Shown here: positions 12,070-24,115 of the stretch, piece after piece
How the letters are laid out: each line of letters starts with the position of its first letter
Position numbering within the stretch: position 1 is the first letter of the stretch
From: Phocoena phocoena
Lineage: Eukaryota > Chordata > Mammalia > Artiodactyla > Phocoenidae
NCBI RefSeq assembly: GCF_963924675.1
Contig: NC_089238.1
Location: forward strand, 38,954,879 to 39,018,878
DNA length: 64,000 bases
Direction of reading: 5' to 3'
Program-made: the position numbers and the translations under genes
The notes under the pieces: generated by a model
Databases searched by the model: none
Seen by the model: only the letters and a program-made list of their open reading frames with translations
Told to the model about the DNA's origin: nothing

Positions 12070-13060
12070 TCATATCATCTGCAAACACAGACAATTCTAC
12101 CTCTTCCTTTCCTATTCTGATGCCTTTTATTTCTTTTTCTTGCCTAATTGCTCTGGCTAGGATTTCCAGTACTATGTTGAATAGGAGTGGTGAAAGTGGG
12201 CACCCTTGTCTTGTTCCTGCTCTTAGAAAAAATTTTTCAAACTTTCACCATTGAGAATGATGTTGGCTTTGGGTTGTCATATATGGCCTTTATTGTGTTG
12301 AGGTATGTTCCTTTTATACCCAATATGTCGAGCATTTTTATCATGAAACCATGTTGTACCTTGTCAAATGCTTTTTCTGCATCTATCGAGATGATCATGA
12401 TTTTTGTCTTTCATTCTATTAATGTGCTGTGTCACATTTACTGATTTGCATAAATTGAACCATCCTTGCATCCTAGAGATAAATCCCACTTGATCATAGT
12501 GAATAATGCTTTTTAACGTGCTATTGAATTCAGTTTGCTAACATTTTGTTGAGACTTTTTGTATCAATATTCATCAGGAATACTTGTCTGTAGTTTTCTT
12601 TTCTTGTATCCTTATCTGGCTTTGGTATCAGGGTGAGGGTAGCTTCATAAAATGAGTTTAGGAGTGTTCTCTCCTCTTGAATTTTTGTAGGGGTTAGTGA
12701 ATGACATTAATTTTTCTTTAAATGTTTTATAGACTTCACCAGTGAATCCATCTGATCCTGGGCTTTTCTGTTTGGGGAGGTTTTTGATTGCTGATACTAT
12801 CTTCTTCCTTAATATTTACCTGTTCAGATTTCCTATTACTTCATGATTCATTCTTGGTAGGTTGTATGTTTCTAGGAATGTATCTATTCTAGGTTGTCTA
12901 GTTTATTGGCATATAATTGTTCATAGTAGTCTCTCATGATCTTTTGTATTTCTGTAGTAACAGTTGTAATGTCTCCTTTCTCATTTTATTTTTTCAGTCC
13001 TCTTTTTTTCCTAAGTTAGTCTAGCTAAAAGTTTGTCAATTTTGTTTATCATTTTCAAAA

Positions 13061-14430
13061 ACCCTCAGTCACACAGCTGCAAAAGCCCGGGCTGGCTGTG
13101 AGCATAGCTCCTGGGCTCTGGTGGAGAGGGAGGACCCAAGTGGCTGATGTTTTACATTTGCACTGCCACAAAGACCTTGGATGGCTACCGGTGTGGGTGC
13201 AAGCCCTAGCAGGTGGTGGGGGTATGAAGGGAGCAGGGAAGGACTGAGGCATGATTGATGTTAGTGAACATAAATACCTGTAGGGCAGCTGGCAAGATCT
13301 GCACAGCCAGCCCATTACTTGGTCTATGGTGGGAGCTGCCAAATTTGTCTGCAGGGAAGGTCTCCCTGAACCACAATCACTCCCACTGTGTGTTTGCTAA
13401 TAATAGTCTCTGCTCTTCTTTCTTTTTCCCTATCCAGCTCTCTTTGCTTATCTAGGCAGGATAAAACTGAGCTAGACCTTCACACTGTGCTGGGAAAGGC
13501 TAAAGAAGCTAGTCACTTGCCCCTCTCTTCCTTTCCTGGTGAGAGGAACTTTCACTAGCTGGGAAGTTCTTTCTTGGAGCTGAACAATGCCAGCTTGGGT
13601 CATGAGATGAGCCAGGCAAAATGAAGCCACCTTCTTTTTCTTTTTTGTGCATTTATCCTCAGATATTTTGTCCCATGGTGTTCCTAAAATGTCCTAAGTG
13701 GAATCTAAAGGTCTCCTGGAGCTGTGTTTGTTTGTGGGTAGCTGTCTTGTCATCGAATTTTGTGGGAGGACAGGGAAGCTGGGATTTCTTACATTGCCAT
13801 TTCCCTGAATGCCTTGGTTATTTTCAAGTGATTGCCTACTAATTCCAGCTTCTGAACATTTCAGATCTACTTTTATTGACTGTTTTCTCCATAACTAAGA
13901 GTTGCATTGTCCTGTTTTTTCGCACATCTGGTAATTTTTTAAATTGTATGTTGGGCATCATTTTTATGTTGTACAGACTCTGAATTGTGTTAGCTCATTT
14001 GAAGCAATGTTGCTTTTCTGTTCTAGCAGTTGAGTAGTTATTCACAGATCACCTTGACCCTGCAGCAGCTCAGTTTTAGACTTTATCAGGGTGGGGCTAT
14101 GTTGGCTTTGCCCTTAGTCCTAAAGTCTCTTAGTTCTCAGAGTCTTTACTTCTAAGTTACAGCCTTTCTTCGACTTCTATGCCAAGCAAAAGATATTTAC
14201 CCAGCCCCTCTCATGTAGAGGGATTCTCACTCCATGCTCTTATACCTCTTTGGTGGGCAGTAGATTAAATCTCTGCTTAGCTCTCTTATCCTTCCCGCTG
14301 TTAATATTGCCTCTGGGCTCCACAGAGCCTCATTCCAGTGTTCATAGTTAAGTATTTAGGCTAAGATTAGAGAGGAATTCATATGTGGGTTTTTGGAGCG
14401 TCTCTTCTGTGATTTTGTTCTCAGAATTTT
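13061..14430 (-). mobile_element. Probable old L1 5' region
   Basis: There is no ORF2 homology here. The stretch 13.86-14.35 kb resembles the 5' UTR of old mammalian L1s in reverse orientation (blocks such as ctctcatgtagagggattct and ctctgggctccacagagcct). 13.06-13.86 kb is less clear and could be unique sequence. It would fit a minus-strand L1 whose ORF1 and endonuclease part was deleted between this segment and 13060. Family and limits are uncertain. Confidence 0.4.
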
Positions 14431-14639
14431 CCTCATCAATGTCCCAGGATCTCTGGAAAGAACTCCTAGGGTCTCTTTTTGTTTCAAGGATCAAATCTTT
14501 ACCGGCTTATGTCTACTTTGGGGCACTCTTTGATTCCTCTAATTTTTTTTCCTTATGTTGTATCCATATTTTTTGTTTTTGTTTTTTTTCTGGAATGATT
14601 AGTTCAATGCAAGCTTCACTGATATCTACATTGGAATGT

Positions 14640-14960
14640 CGTGAGTAGTCTTTATTCATGTATTTGACAAGTGTTTGTTGAACCCCTACATGTGCCTTGT
14701 ACTGGGTTAGACATTGGAGGTAAAATGGTAAAATGAAAAACATAAAGGGAGTGAAAGAAGAAAAAAAGGTTATAATTTCCATCTTTGTGAAACCTACAGT
14801 CTACTAAAAGAGACACAAGGAAATAACCAAGTAAATATGAAATGAAAGCATGTGGTTATGAGAGCCTATAATAGAGCAATTTGAACTGATCAAGGAGAAT
14901 CCAGGAATATGTCCCTGGGGAAGTAATAATGGAGCTGCCATCTAAATCTGCTGCTGGCAC
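14640..14960 (-). mobile_element. Ancient L2-like remnant
   Basis: The left edge matches the reversed L2/MIR 3' end (attcatgtatttgacaagtg, then acatgtgccttgtactgg). It is followed by the usual reversed L2-type sequence through gaaataaccaagtaaatatg. It is very diverged. The stretch at 16060-16450 may be the continuation of the same remnant. Confidence 0.5.
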
Positions 14961-16059
14961 CTGGGAAGTAGTCATGCGGTTACAGAAGCTGAGTCCCCTT
15001 TACTAGCTGAGACCATGGCCACCACCTTGAAATCAGTTGAGCAGTAAACCATGCACTGCTGTGTCAGACCCAGCAAAGGAATCCAGTGATATGTTGGATA
15101 TCATGGTGCAAGGCTGTATCCTGGATATAAGCTGTTTGGGAAAGCATCCTCTATGATAGAGCCCTGGACCAGGAGAGCTGTGATTGGAGTTGGGAGGGAG
15201 AAAGGGGGTACCACCAAACACATCACTCCATGCAGGGACATGTGTGAAAGTAAATGGCCACTTCTAGTACTTTTAAATAATTGTGAATAGATTTAAATGA
15301 TATAGATGGGATAGAATCTGAGAACTGCTTTTTCTGCTGAATTATAAAAAGAAACAGGAGAAGAAGAAAAAAAATTTCCTATATAGATTAAAAATTCTGT
15401 TGGCAACAGCAGAACTGTGAGACATGCATGATTTTGTTTCTGCAGTGGAACCCTGTGAGTCCACCAGCAGGGCTTCATGTTGAGATCACCTGGGGAGTGG
15501 GAGACAGGAGGCCATGGGGTGAGGCTTGGGGAGCTGGAAGTGCGCACTCGCCCCGCAAACCTTGGAAAGGTGAGGGCACTTGTTCACACCTTCAGTCTTG
15601 TCATGGCAACTGCTTAATGCTCTTTTATGAAGATTTATTCTGAGTCCTGTCAGCCTTATGGTAACGTTTTCTCAACTTAATTTATGATTATTGCATAATT
15701 ATACATGGGTGACACAGATACTTAGTCCCTCTTTTTCCTTCTGTGCAGTGGTAGATATTCTGCTTGAAATTCCTGGTCTGATTAGCCAACCCTGGAAGTA
15801 ACTTGCCTTTTGTAAATCTTCCTAGTCTAGTGGGAACATGAAAAATATCTCTAAGAAGGCATTCATTATTTTAGTATCAATTAGATTTTAGTTAACAGAG
15901 GTTCTTATTCCATGAAGAATATTTAAGAAAACAGAATAGTAGGGGGAAAAACATAAAATCTGCATAGCCTATTGCCTAAAGCTCACTGCTGCTAACACCC
16001 AAGGTTAAGTGCTTAGTACCTGTTAACAGAAGCATCTGGACAGAAATCAGGACTGACTG
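14961..16059. other. Unassigned stretch
   Basis: I see no recognisable repeat, RNA gene or credible coding frame here. It separates two pieces of possible ancient LINE. Confidence 0.5.
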
Positions 16060-16450
16060 TGGGTCCCAGCATGGCTGGGTAGATAAGGCAAGAAAAGATG
16101 AGGTGGAGAGGTTTGTTGTGGTCAAATCACATATAGCCTTTTAAGGCACATGAAAGATTTTAGAACTTGTTCTTAAATGAAAAGCCATTGAAGTTTTCTA
16201 AACAAGGAATATTCTCTAATCATATTCACATCTTAAAAACTGCCCTGACTACACTGTAGAGAATGCATCTGAATGTGGTAAGGGTGCACGGGGAGAGGCT
16301 GTCAGGAGGCTCTTGATGTCATCCTGATGATAGTCACCAATGGCCAGGAGGAAGATGGTAGTTACGGACAAGGAGACAAGTTCACAGGCTCAGGGGATAT
16401 TCAGGAAGAGCAACTGAAAGTGCGTGGTGATTGATTGGACACCGGATTTG
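16060..16450 (-). mobile_element. Ancient LINE-like remnant, possible continuation of 14640
   Basis: The order of diffuse motifs (agccttttaaggcacatgaaag, gccattgaagttttctaaac, tgccctgactacactgtaga) matches a widespread old mammalian repeat that usually follows the sequence seen at 14640-14960. Recognition is by eye on strongly diverged sequence, so the label is tentative. Confidence 0.4.
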
Positions 16451-16459
16451 CTCCAGGCT

Positions 16460-16810
16460 TTTCTTTCTTACATATAGGTTTCTCCTTATCTTAATAGTAT
16501 TATCTTCTGTACACAAACACTATACGCTGATTATTTTTACTCAACATTATTATATTATGCTGTTACTGAATGCCGCGTGATAACTCATTGAGCTTATGCA
16601 TCATCACTTAATCCCCTGCTCCCCACTGTGTATGCTGACGTTGTTCTCTGCGTTTCGCTAATGCATGTAATTCTGTGATTGATATCTTTGGGCATAAAGG
16701 ACTTTCTTTATATCTGATTATTTATTAAGAATAAATTCCCACCAAAGGATTCATTGGGCTAAGATATACGATCATATTACGATTTGTATGGGCATAATTA
16801 CATCCTTTCT
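16460..16810 (-). mobile_element. Ancient L1 (L1ME-like) 3' fragment
   Basis: It contains the reversed L1 3'-end landmarks in order: a target like cttaatcccctgctccccac, a degraded block around gatatctttgggcataaagg, then ttaagaataaattcccacca. It is old, short and non-coding. Confidence 0.5.
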
Positions 16811-16814
16811 TTGG

Positions 16815-17802
16815 GGAAACCCTCTCATGTCAGGTTGATTACATTGAAGATCCTTTCATCATGGAATGGATAGTGGTTTGTCTTCCCTGCAGTAGATACA
16901 ATTTCTGGATATAGATTTGTCTTTCTTGCCCACAGTGTGTTGTCAGAACCACCATCCGTGGACTAAGAGAACATTTTATTTGCTGTCATGGAAGAGTACA
17001 CAACATTGCTTATGAACACAGGACTCATTTTATAGCAAAAGAGCGTACACTCATGGAATTCAGTGGTCTTATGTGTCCCATTCTCCCCAAAGCATCCAGA
17101 ATTCTAGAATGATGGAATGGTGTACTGAAGAGTCAGTTACAGTTGCCTAATAGGAAACAACACCCCGAAAGCTTGGGGTTATATCTTAATATATGTGGTA
17201 TATGCTTTCAGTAAGCAACTGATATACAATTATTTCTCCCACAGCCAGAATATATGTGTCTGAGAATCAAAAGTGGGAACAACTCCTCTCATTATTATAC
17301 CCATTCACAGAATATTTGCTCCCTGTCCCCTTTGAGCTCTTCTGATTTGAAAGTTTTAGTCCCCGATGGAGAAATATTTATGCGAGGGGACACAGCGTTC
17401 CACTGAATCAGCAGTCTCGATGGCCATCTGCCCATTTCAGGCGTGTTCCACCACTAACCCAACAGAGGGAAAAGTTACTGTACTGTCCTAACTACATGTT
17501 AGTTCCTGATCGTCAAGAGGAAATGTGAGTTGCTGCTACATAATGGGTCAGAAAGCACTATGTCTAGAACCTTGAGGATTCTCTTGGGCAAGTTTTAGTA
17601 TTCCCGTGTGCAGTACTAGAAGCTAGTAGAAAACTGCAGCAACCAAAAAAGGCGAAACAACTAAGGATTTAGACCATACAGGAATGAAGATTGGGTTATC
17701 CACCTGCTAAAGAATGATGATTAGTGTAGATAACCGATAAGGGGAAAGTTGTCAGCAGCAACCATGGCCTCATGACCAGCTACAGAAATAACGATGAGCG
17801 TG

Positions 17803-17805
<3 letters not shown>
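16815..17805 (+). mobile_element. ERVL endogenous retrovirus fossil (integrase end and dUTPase region)
   Basis: The plus-strand sequence follows the 3' part of an ERVL pol region: an integrase-like stretch at about 16.82-17.10 kb, then a dUTPase-like stretch at about 17.15-17.65 kb. ERVL is known for carrying a dUTPase after integrase. No frame longer than about 60 codons survives on this strand, so it is broken by many stops and frameshifts and is not a functional viral gene. No LTR adjoins it. It is cut at 17805 by an L1 plus SINE and appears to resume at 18877. Confidence 0.7.

Positions 17806-17845
<40 letters not shown>
17806..17845 (+). repeat. (CA)n microsatellite
   Basis: About 20 uninterrupted CA units lie between the ERVL fossil and the 3' end of a minus-strand L1. 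It probably grew in the tail of that L1. It is likely to be length-polymorphic. Confidence 0.95.
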
Positions 17846-17846
<1 letters not shown>

Positions 17847-18876
17847 ATTTTAAAAAATTTTATTGGGGCTTCCCTGGTGGCGCAGCGGTTGAGAGTCTGC
17901 CTACCCATACAGGGAACACAGGTTCGTGGCCCGGTCCGGGAAGATCCTACATGCCGCGGAGCAGCTGGGCCCGTGAGCCATGGCACATGCCGCGGAGCAG
18001 CTGGGCCCGTGAGCCATGGCCGCTGAGCCTGCGCGTCCAGAGCCTGTGCTCCACAGTGGGAGAGGCCACAACAGTGAGAGGCCCATGTACTGCAAAAAAA
18101 AAAAAAAAAATTTATTGAAGTATAGTTGATTTACGATGTTAATTTCTACTGTATAGCAAAGTGATTCAGTTATACATGTATATACATTCTTTTTCATATT
18201 TTTTTCCATTATGGTTTATCACAGGATATTGAATATAGTTCCCTGTGCTATACACTAGGACTCTGTTCTTTATCCATTCCATATATAAAAGTTTGCATCT
18301 GCTAATCCCAAACTCCCAATCCATCACAGCCCCCCTCTCCCCAGGCAACCACAAGTCTATTCTCTATGTCCATGATTCTGTTTCTGTTTTGTGGATAGGT
18401 TTATTTGTGTCATATTTTAGATTCCACGTATAAGTGATATCATATGGTATTTGTCTTTCTCTTTCTGACTTCACTTAGTATGATAATCTCTATATCCACT
18501 CAAATGGCATTATTTCATTTTTTATGAATGAGTACTATTCCATTGTATATGTGTACCACATCTTCTTTATCCATTCATCTGTCAATGGACATTTAGGTTG
18601 TTTCCATGTCTTGGCTATTGTAAATAGTGCTGCTATGAACATAGAGGTACATGTATCTTTTTGAATTATAGTTTTGTCTGGATATATAACCAGGAATGGG
18701 ATTGCAGGATCATATGGCAACTCTATTTTTAGTTTTTTAGGAACCTCCATACTGTTCTCCATAGTGGCTGCACCAATTTACATTCCCACCAGCAGTGTAG
18801 GAGGGTTCCCTTTTCTCCAAACCCTCTCCAGCATTTGTTATTTGTAGATTTTTTTAATGATGGCCATTCTGACTGG
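17847..18876 (-). mobile_element. 5'-truncated L1 inserted in the ERVL fossil
   Basis: The 3' UTR starts at about 17850 (interrupted by a SINE at 17866-18110), and ORF2 C-terminal sequence ends abruptly at 18876. A 75-codon relic at 18535-18762 shows ORF2p motifs ([28 protein letters not shown]). The flanking catac at 17803-17807 and 18878-18882 may be what is left of a target-site duplication, but 5 bp is weak. Confidence 0.85.
17866..18110 (+). mobile_element. CHR-1-like SINE with internal 36-bp duplication
   Basis: It is plus strand, with the head gcttccctggtggcgcag, a B-box-like ggttcgtggcc and a 17-A tail. The target-site duplication is tttattg at 17859-17865 and 18111-18117, inside the 3' UTR of the L1. 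A perfect 36-bp tandem duplication (17949-17984 and 17985-18020) lies in the body and explains why it is longer than the other short SINEs here. Confidence 0.95.
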
Positions 18877-19160
18877 ACATACTCCCTTTTATTCTTTTTC
18901 ATTTATCCTCCTCCTTTCTGCTTATTTTATATAAGACAGATTGGCAGTGTTCGAGAGCATAAGTGGTATCCAGTACAGTTGTTATATATTTTTTTAAATG
19001 TTCTTAAATGGTTTCATCATGTATACCAGGGCAAAATGAACGAAACGGAAAATTTTAGATAGTATGTGGGCAGAACCTAAGGAGATACACTGCATCCTTG
19101 AAGGACTGGCATAGACAGAAGGAGATGCTTGTCCTTAATGACCTATGAATTTCAGATTAA
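18877..19160 (+). mobile_element. ERVL fossil, continuation after the L1
   Basis: The sequence after the L1 appears to resume the region downstream of the ERVL dUTPase (tataagacagattggcagtg, then tataccagggcaaaatga). It is non-coding and diverged. The right edge is approximate. Confidence 0.5.
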
Positions 19161-19841
19161 CATAAGAAAGAATTTTTTAAAAGCACTACATGGGAAGGAA
19201 ATGGCCCCACTGTCAATGTAATAAGTTCCCTGTCACCGGGAGCCTAAATGATACTTGACGGTGCATTAAATGCAAGTTTGTGAAACCAAATAGGGTGTTA
19301 TTGTTGTTGTTTTACATTTAAGAAAAATAACTGTGGGAGAGTTGATGCACCTTGCCTATCATCACACAGCTAACAGTCCATCTAATACCATTTTGCTGGT
19401 AACCCAACAGGATCATGAAGAAAGTTATTAGATTTTTTTTCTCCTTCTCTCTGAGAGTTTTGGCTCTTCTTGGGAGCCAAAGAGATCTTTCTGGATATCA
19501 GGCAGCTTCTGTGGGCCTTATTTTAATATGTATTCAAAATGCATTATTAACTGAATAGTTAACCCAATTATTTACCCCCTTAATCTCTAAAAATTTATAG
19601 CAAACTGGCATATCATTAACACAACCCAAAGTCAATTACTGTCAGTATATTTGTGATGCTCCCCTTAACTTAGCACTCTCAGCCCCACACAGCATCTCAC
19701 ACTCACTCGCTCGCTCACACTCCAGTTTTTTCATAAGTATGTGTGTTTGATCTTTAGAAGTGTCTCATTGTGCCTACTGATATAATTTTTAAAGTGGGAG
19801 CTGGCTACATTGTTTAGATACTTAGGTGTTTTTGTACAAAT
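19161..19841. other. Mostly unassigned; possible MIR trace
   Basis: A weak reversed MIR-like block is visible at about 19310-19385 (ending in catcacacagctaac). The rest shows nothing recognisable. Confidence 0.35.
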
Positions 19842-20959
19842 CAGTGTTTTTTTCTTCCACTTTTATTGAGATATAATTGATGTACAGCACTGTGTAAGTT
19901 CAAGATGTATAGCATAAGGACCTGAGTTATATATAATGCATAATGATTAAAACAATAAGTTTAGTTAATATCCTCATCTCATACAGACATAAAAAAAGCA
20001 ATTTTACCCTTGTGATAAGAACTTTGAGGATCTACCCTCTTAGCAACCTTCAAGTATACCACCAGCAGTGTAAACCAAAGTCACAAAGTAGCACACACTG
20101 TACCTCCAGTACTTATTATTCATAAGAATAATGAATTTTGTTGAAGTTTGTGCCTTTTGAGGAACTTCATCCAATTCCCCTACCCCTACCCCTTGCCTCT
20201 AGTAACAAGTCTGATTTCTTTTTCAGTGAGTTTGTTGTCGGGTGGGCTTTTTGTTTCTGTTTAAATTCCTCATATAAGTGAGATTAGTATTTTTCTTTCT
20301 CTCTCTGACTTAATTAACTTAGCACGATGCCCTCAGTGTACACCTGTGTTGTTGCAAATGACAGCATTTCCTTTTTTTTATTGCCAAATAGTATTTTATT
20401 TTTTCAAATAGTATTTTATTGTGGGTGTATATATGTGTATGTGAGTGTGTGTATACATACGTGTACACAAACACATATATGTGTATAGTATACGTATGTA
20501 TACACACTACATTTTCTTTATCCATTTGTCCATCCGTGAACACTCAGGTTGTTTCCATGTCTTGGCTATTGTAAAAATGCTGCAGTGAACATGGGGGTGC
20601 AGATGACTCTTCAACATAGTGATTTCATTTCCTATGGATATATATACCCAGAAGTGAAATTGCTAGATCATATGGTAGTTTGCTTTTTAATTTTGGAGAA
20701 ACCTCCATATTAGTTTCCACAGTGACTGTAGCAATTTACGTTCCCACCAGTAGTGCACAAGGATTTTCTTTTCTTCGTATCCTTGCCAGCATGTTAGCTC
20801 GTTTTTTCGATGATAGCCATTCTAACAGGTACGAGGTGATGTCTCATTGTAGTTTTTATATGCATTTCCCTAGTAATTAGTGATGCAGAGCACCTTTTCA
20901 GGTACCTCTTAGTCATTTGAATATCTTCTTTGGAAAAACGTCTATTCAAGTCGGTTGCC

Positions 20960-20966
<7 letters not shown>

Positions 20967-20994
<28 letters not shown>

Positions 20995-21184
20995 GGTACA
21001 TGGGCCTCTCACTATCGTGGCCTCTCCTGTTGAGGAGCACAGGCTCCGGACGCACAGGCTCAGCGGCCATGGCTCATGGGCCCAGCTGCTCCGCGGCATG
21101 TGGGATCTTCCCGGACTGGGGCATGAACCCGCGTCCCCTGCATCGGCAGGCGGACTCTCAACAACTGCGCCACCAGGGAAGCCC
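20967..21184 (-). mobile_element. CHR-1-like SINE
   Basis: It is minus strand with a long poly-T tail on the left. The head (rc of gcttccctggtggcgcag) is at 21167-21184. The target-site duplication is cctattttt at 20958-20966 and 21185-21193. Inserted in the ORF2 3' part of the surrounding L1. Confidence 0.95.
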
Positions 21185-23779
21185 CCTATTTTTAATTGGA
21201 TTATTTAATTTTTGCTATTGAGTTCTGTGGCTTGTTAATATATTTTGGATATTAATCCTTTATCAAATGTGTGATTTGCAGATATTTTTTCCCATTCCAC
21301 AGGTTGTCTTTTTATTTTGTTGATCATTTATTTTGCTGTATAGAAGCTATTTAGTTTGACGTAGTCCCACTTGTTTATTTCTTATTTTGCTGCTTATGCT
21401 TTAGCTATCATATACAAAAATTCATTGCCAAGATCCATCCCAAGGACCTTCTTTCTATGTTTCTTCTAGGAGTTTTACGGTTTCAGGTCTTACATTTAAG
21501 TCTTTAATCCATTTCAAGTTGATTTTTGTGAGTAGTGTAAGATGGGTCTAGTTTCCTTCTTTTACATGTCAATGTCCATTTCCCAGCACCATTTATTGAA
21601 GAAACTGTCTTTTATCCATTGAGTGTTCTTGGCTCCCTGGTCAATATTAGTTGACCATACCTATATGTGGAGTTTTTTTCTGGTCTCTCAATTCTGTTCC
21701 ATTGGTCTATATGTCTGTTTTTATGCCAGTATCATAAAATACTATCTTATGGTTTTAGATACAATACTGTTATATTTTATTAAATTACTATTTAGATTAC
21801 TGTTTGGAGTACTATAGCTTTATAATGTAGCTTGAAATCAGGAAACGTGATTCCTCCAGCTTTGTTCATCTTTCTCAAGGTTGCTCTGGCTATTCAGGGT
21901 CTTTTGTGATTCCATATACATTTTAGAATCCTTTTCTACTTTGGTAAAAAAAAAAAAAGAAAAACCTGCTATTGGAAACTTGATAGGGATTGCATTGAAT
22001 CCGTAGATATCTTTGGGTAAAATGAGTATTTTAACAATATATTATTTCAATCCTGAATACAGGATGTCTTTCCTTTTTTGTGTGTCATCTTCAATTGCTT
22101 TCATCAGAGTCTTGTAGTTTTCAGTATGGAAATCTTTCACTTCCTTGCTAAAATTTATTCCTAAGTGTTATGTTGCTTTTGATACTACTGTAAATGGGAT
22201 CATTTTCTTTATTCATCTTTCAGAAAAGTAGCTGTTTGTGTAGAGAAAAGCTACTTTTTATCCTGAAAAATTAATGAATTTGATCTAACGGATTAGATAT
22301 AACAGATTTTTATGATGAAATCTTGAAGATTTTCTTTATATAAAATCAAGTCATCTGCAAATAGAGACACTTTTACTCTTCTTTCCAATTCTGTTGCCTT
22401 TTCTTTCTCTTTTTGCCTGATTGCTCTGGCTGTGACTTCCAGTATTATGTTAAGTAGGATTGGTGAGAGTGGGCAACCTTTTCTTTGTCATGATCTTTCT
22501 TATTGGAAAATTTTCAGCCTTTCACCACTAAGTACATTATCTGTGGGCTTGTTGTACACTGCCTTTGTTATATTGAGGTATGTTCCTTCTATACCTAATT
22601 TAAGAGTTTTTATCATAAATGGATGTTGAATTTTGTCAGATGCTTTTTCTGCATCTATTAAGTGATCATATGATTTTCATCTTTTATTCTGTTAATATGA
22701 TGTGTCACATAATTGTTTTGAACCATCCTTGCATTCCAGGGATAAATCTTGCTTCATATAGTATATAACCCTTTTGATGTGCTGCTAAATTTCGGCGCTA
22801 GTGTTTTGTTGATAATTTTTGCATGTATATATATCAGGGATATAGGCCTGTATTGGCCTGTAGTTTTCTTTTCTAGTAGTGTCCTTTTCTGGCTTTCGTA
22901 TGAGGGTAATGTTCACCTCAGAAAATGAATTTAGGAGTGTTCCTCCTCTTTGATTTTTTTGGAGGAGCTTGGGAGGATTAGCATTAATTTTTCTTTAAAT
23001 GTTTGGTAAAATTTACCAGCAATGCCATCTCTGTTCTGGGCTTTTCTTCCTTGAGAGATTTTTTATTACTGGTTCAGTTTCCTTATTAGCAATTGATCTG
23101 TTCAGATTTTCTATTTCTCCCTGACTCAGTCTTGTTAGGCTGTATGTTTCTAAGAATCTGCGTCTTATAAGTTGTCCATTTTGATGGCAGATAGCTGTTC
23201 ATAGGAGCCTCTTATGATCCTTTGTATTTCTGTGGTATCAGTTATATCTTCCTCTTTCATTTACAATTTTGTTGACTTGGGGCCTCTCTTTTCCTTGTAA
23301 GTCTAGCTGAAGGTTTGTCAATTTTCTTTATTTTTTCTAAGAATGAACTCTTAGTTTTATTTAATCTTCTCTATTGTTTTCCTGTTCTTTATTTCATTTA
23401 TTTCATCTCTAATCCTTATTATTTCTTTCTTTCTGCTAACTTTGAGCTTACTTTGTTCTTCTTTTTCTAGTTCCTTGAGGTGTAAAGTTAGGATGTTTAT
23501 ATGAGATCTCATTACTTGGCATATGTGTTTATAGCTATTAACATCTCTCTTAGGACTGTTTTTCTGCATCTCATAAGTTTTGTTGTGTTTCCAATTTCAT
23601 TTGTCTCAGGATGCTTTTTTATCCCCCCTTTAATTTCTTCTTTGATCCATTCACTGCTCATGCGTGGTGTTTAATTTCTGTGTATTCATGAATTTCTAGT
23701 TTTTCTCCTGTTATTGATTTCTAGTTTCATACCATGTGGTCAGAGAAGATACTTGGTATGATTTTAATACTTTAATTTT

Positions 23780-24115
23780 CTAAGACTTGTTTTGTTTTCT
23801 GACATATGCGCCATCATAGAAAATATTCCATTTGTGCTTGAGAAGACTATATTCTGCTCTTGTTGGGTAGAACAGTCTGTATATGTCTGTTAGGTCCACT
23901 TGATTTATAGTGTTGTTCAGATCTGTTTCCTTATTGATTCTCTGTCCAGATAATGTACCCATTGTTGAGAACGGAGTATTAAGGTCTCCAATTATTGTTG
24001 TTTTGCTGTGTATGTCACCTTTTCTGGTTTTGTTTATATATTTTGGTGCTCCGATGTTGGGTGCATAGATATTTACAACTGATTTATATTCTGGTTGAAT
24101 TGCCCTCTTTATCAT
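23780..24115 (-). pseudogene. L1 ORF2p endonuclease relic
   Basis: A 111-codon frame keeps endonuclease landmarks (VVNIYAPNIGAPKYI, GDLNTPFS). It belongs to the L1 copy at 19850-28386. Frameshifts separate it from the reverse-transcriptase remains downstream. It is not functional. Confidence 0.75.

Larger units (their letters stand above)
9371..13060 (-). mobile_element. L1, ORF2 and 3' UTR portion
   Basis: The 3' UTR begins after a poly-C run with the mammalian L1 3' end (gttttattgagatataattg). ORF2 sequence continues to the linker between endonuclease and reverse transcriptase at about 13.06 kb. It is interrupted by two SINEs at 10191-10788. Stops and frameshifts are everywhere; only short ORF2-like frames remain, for example around 11724-11945 on the minus strand. 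No clear target-site duplication was found. The right edge is a sharp switch to different sequence. Confidence 0.8.

Noticed and set aside
17866..18110. tRNA-like sequence considered as a tRNA gene
   Set aside because: It is the tRNA-derived head of a SINE with poly-A tail and target-site duplication, not a foldable tRNA gene.
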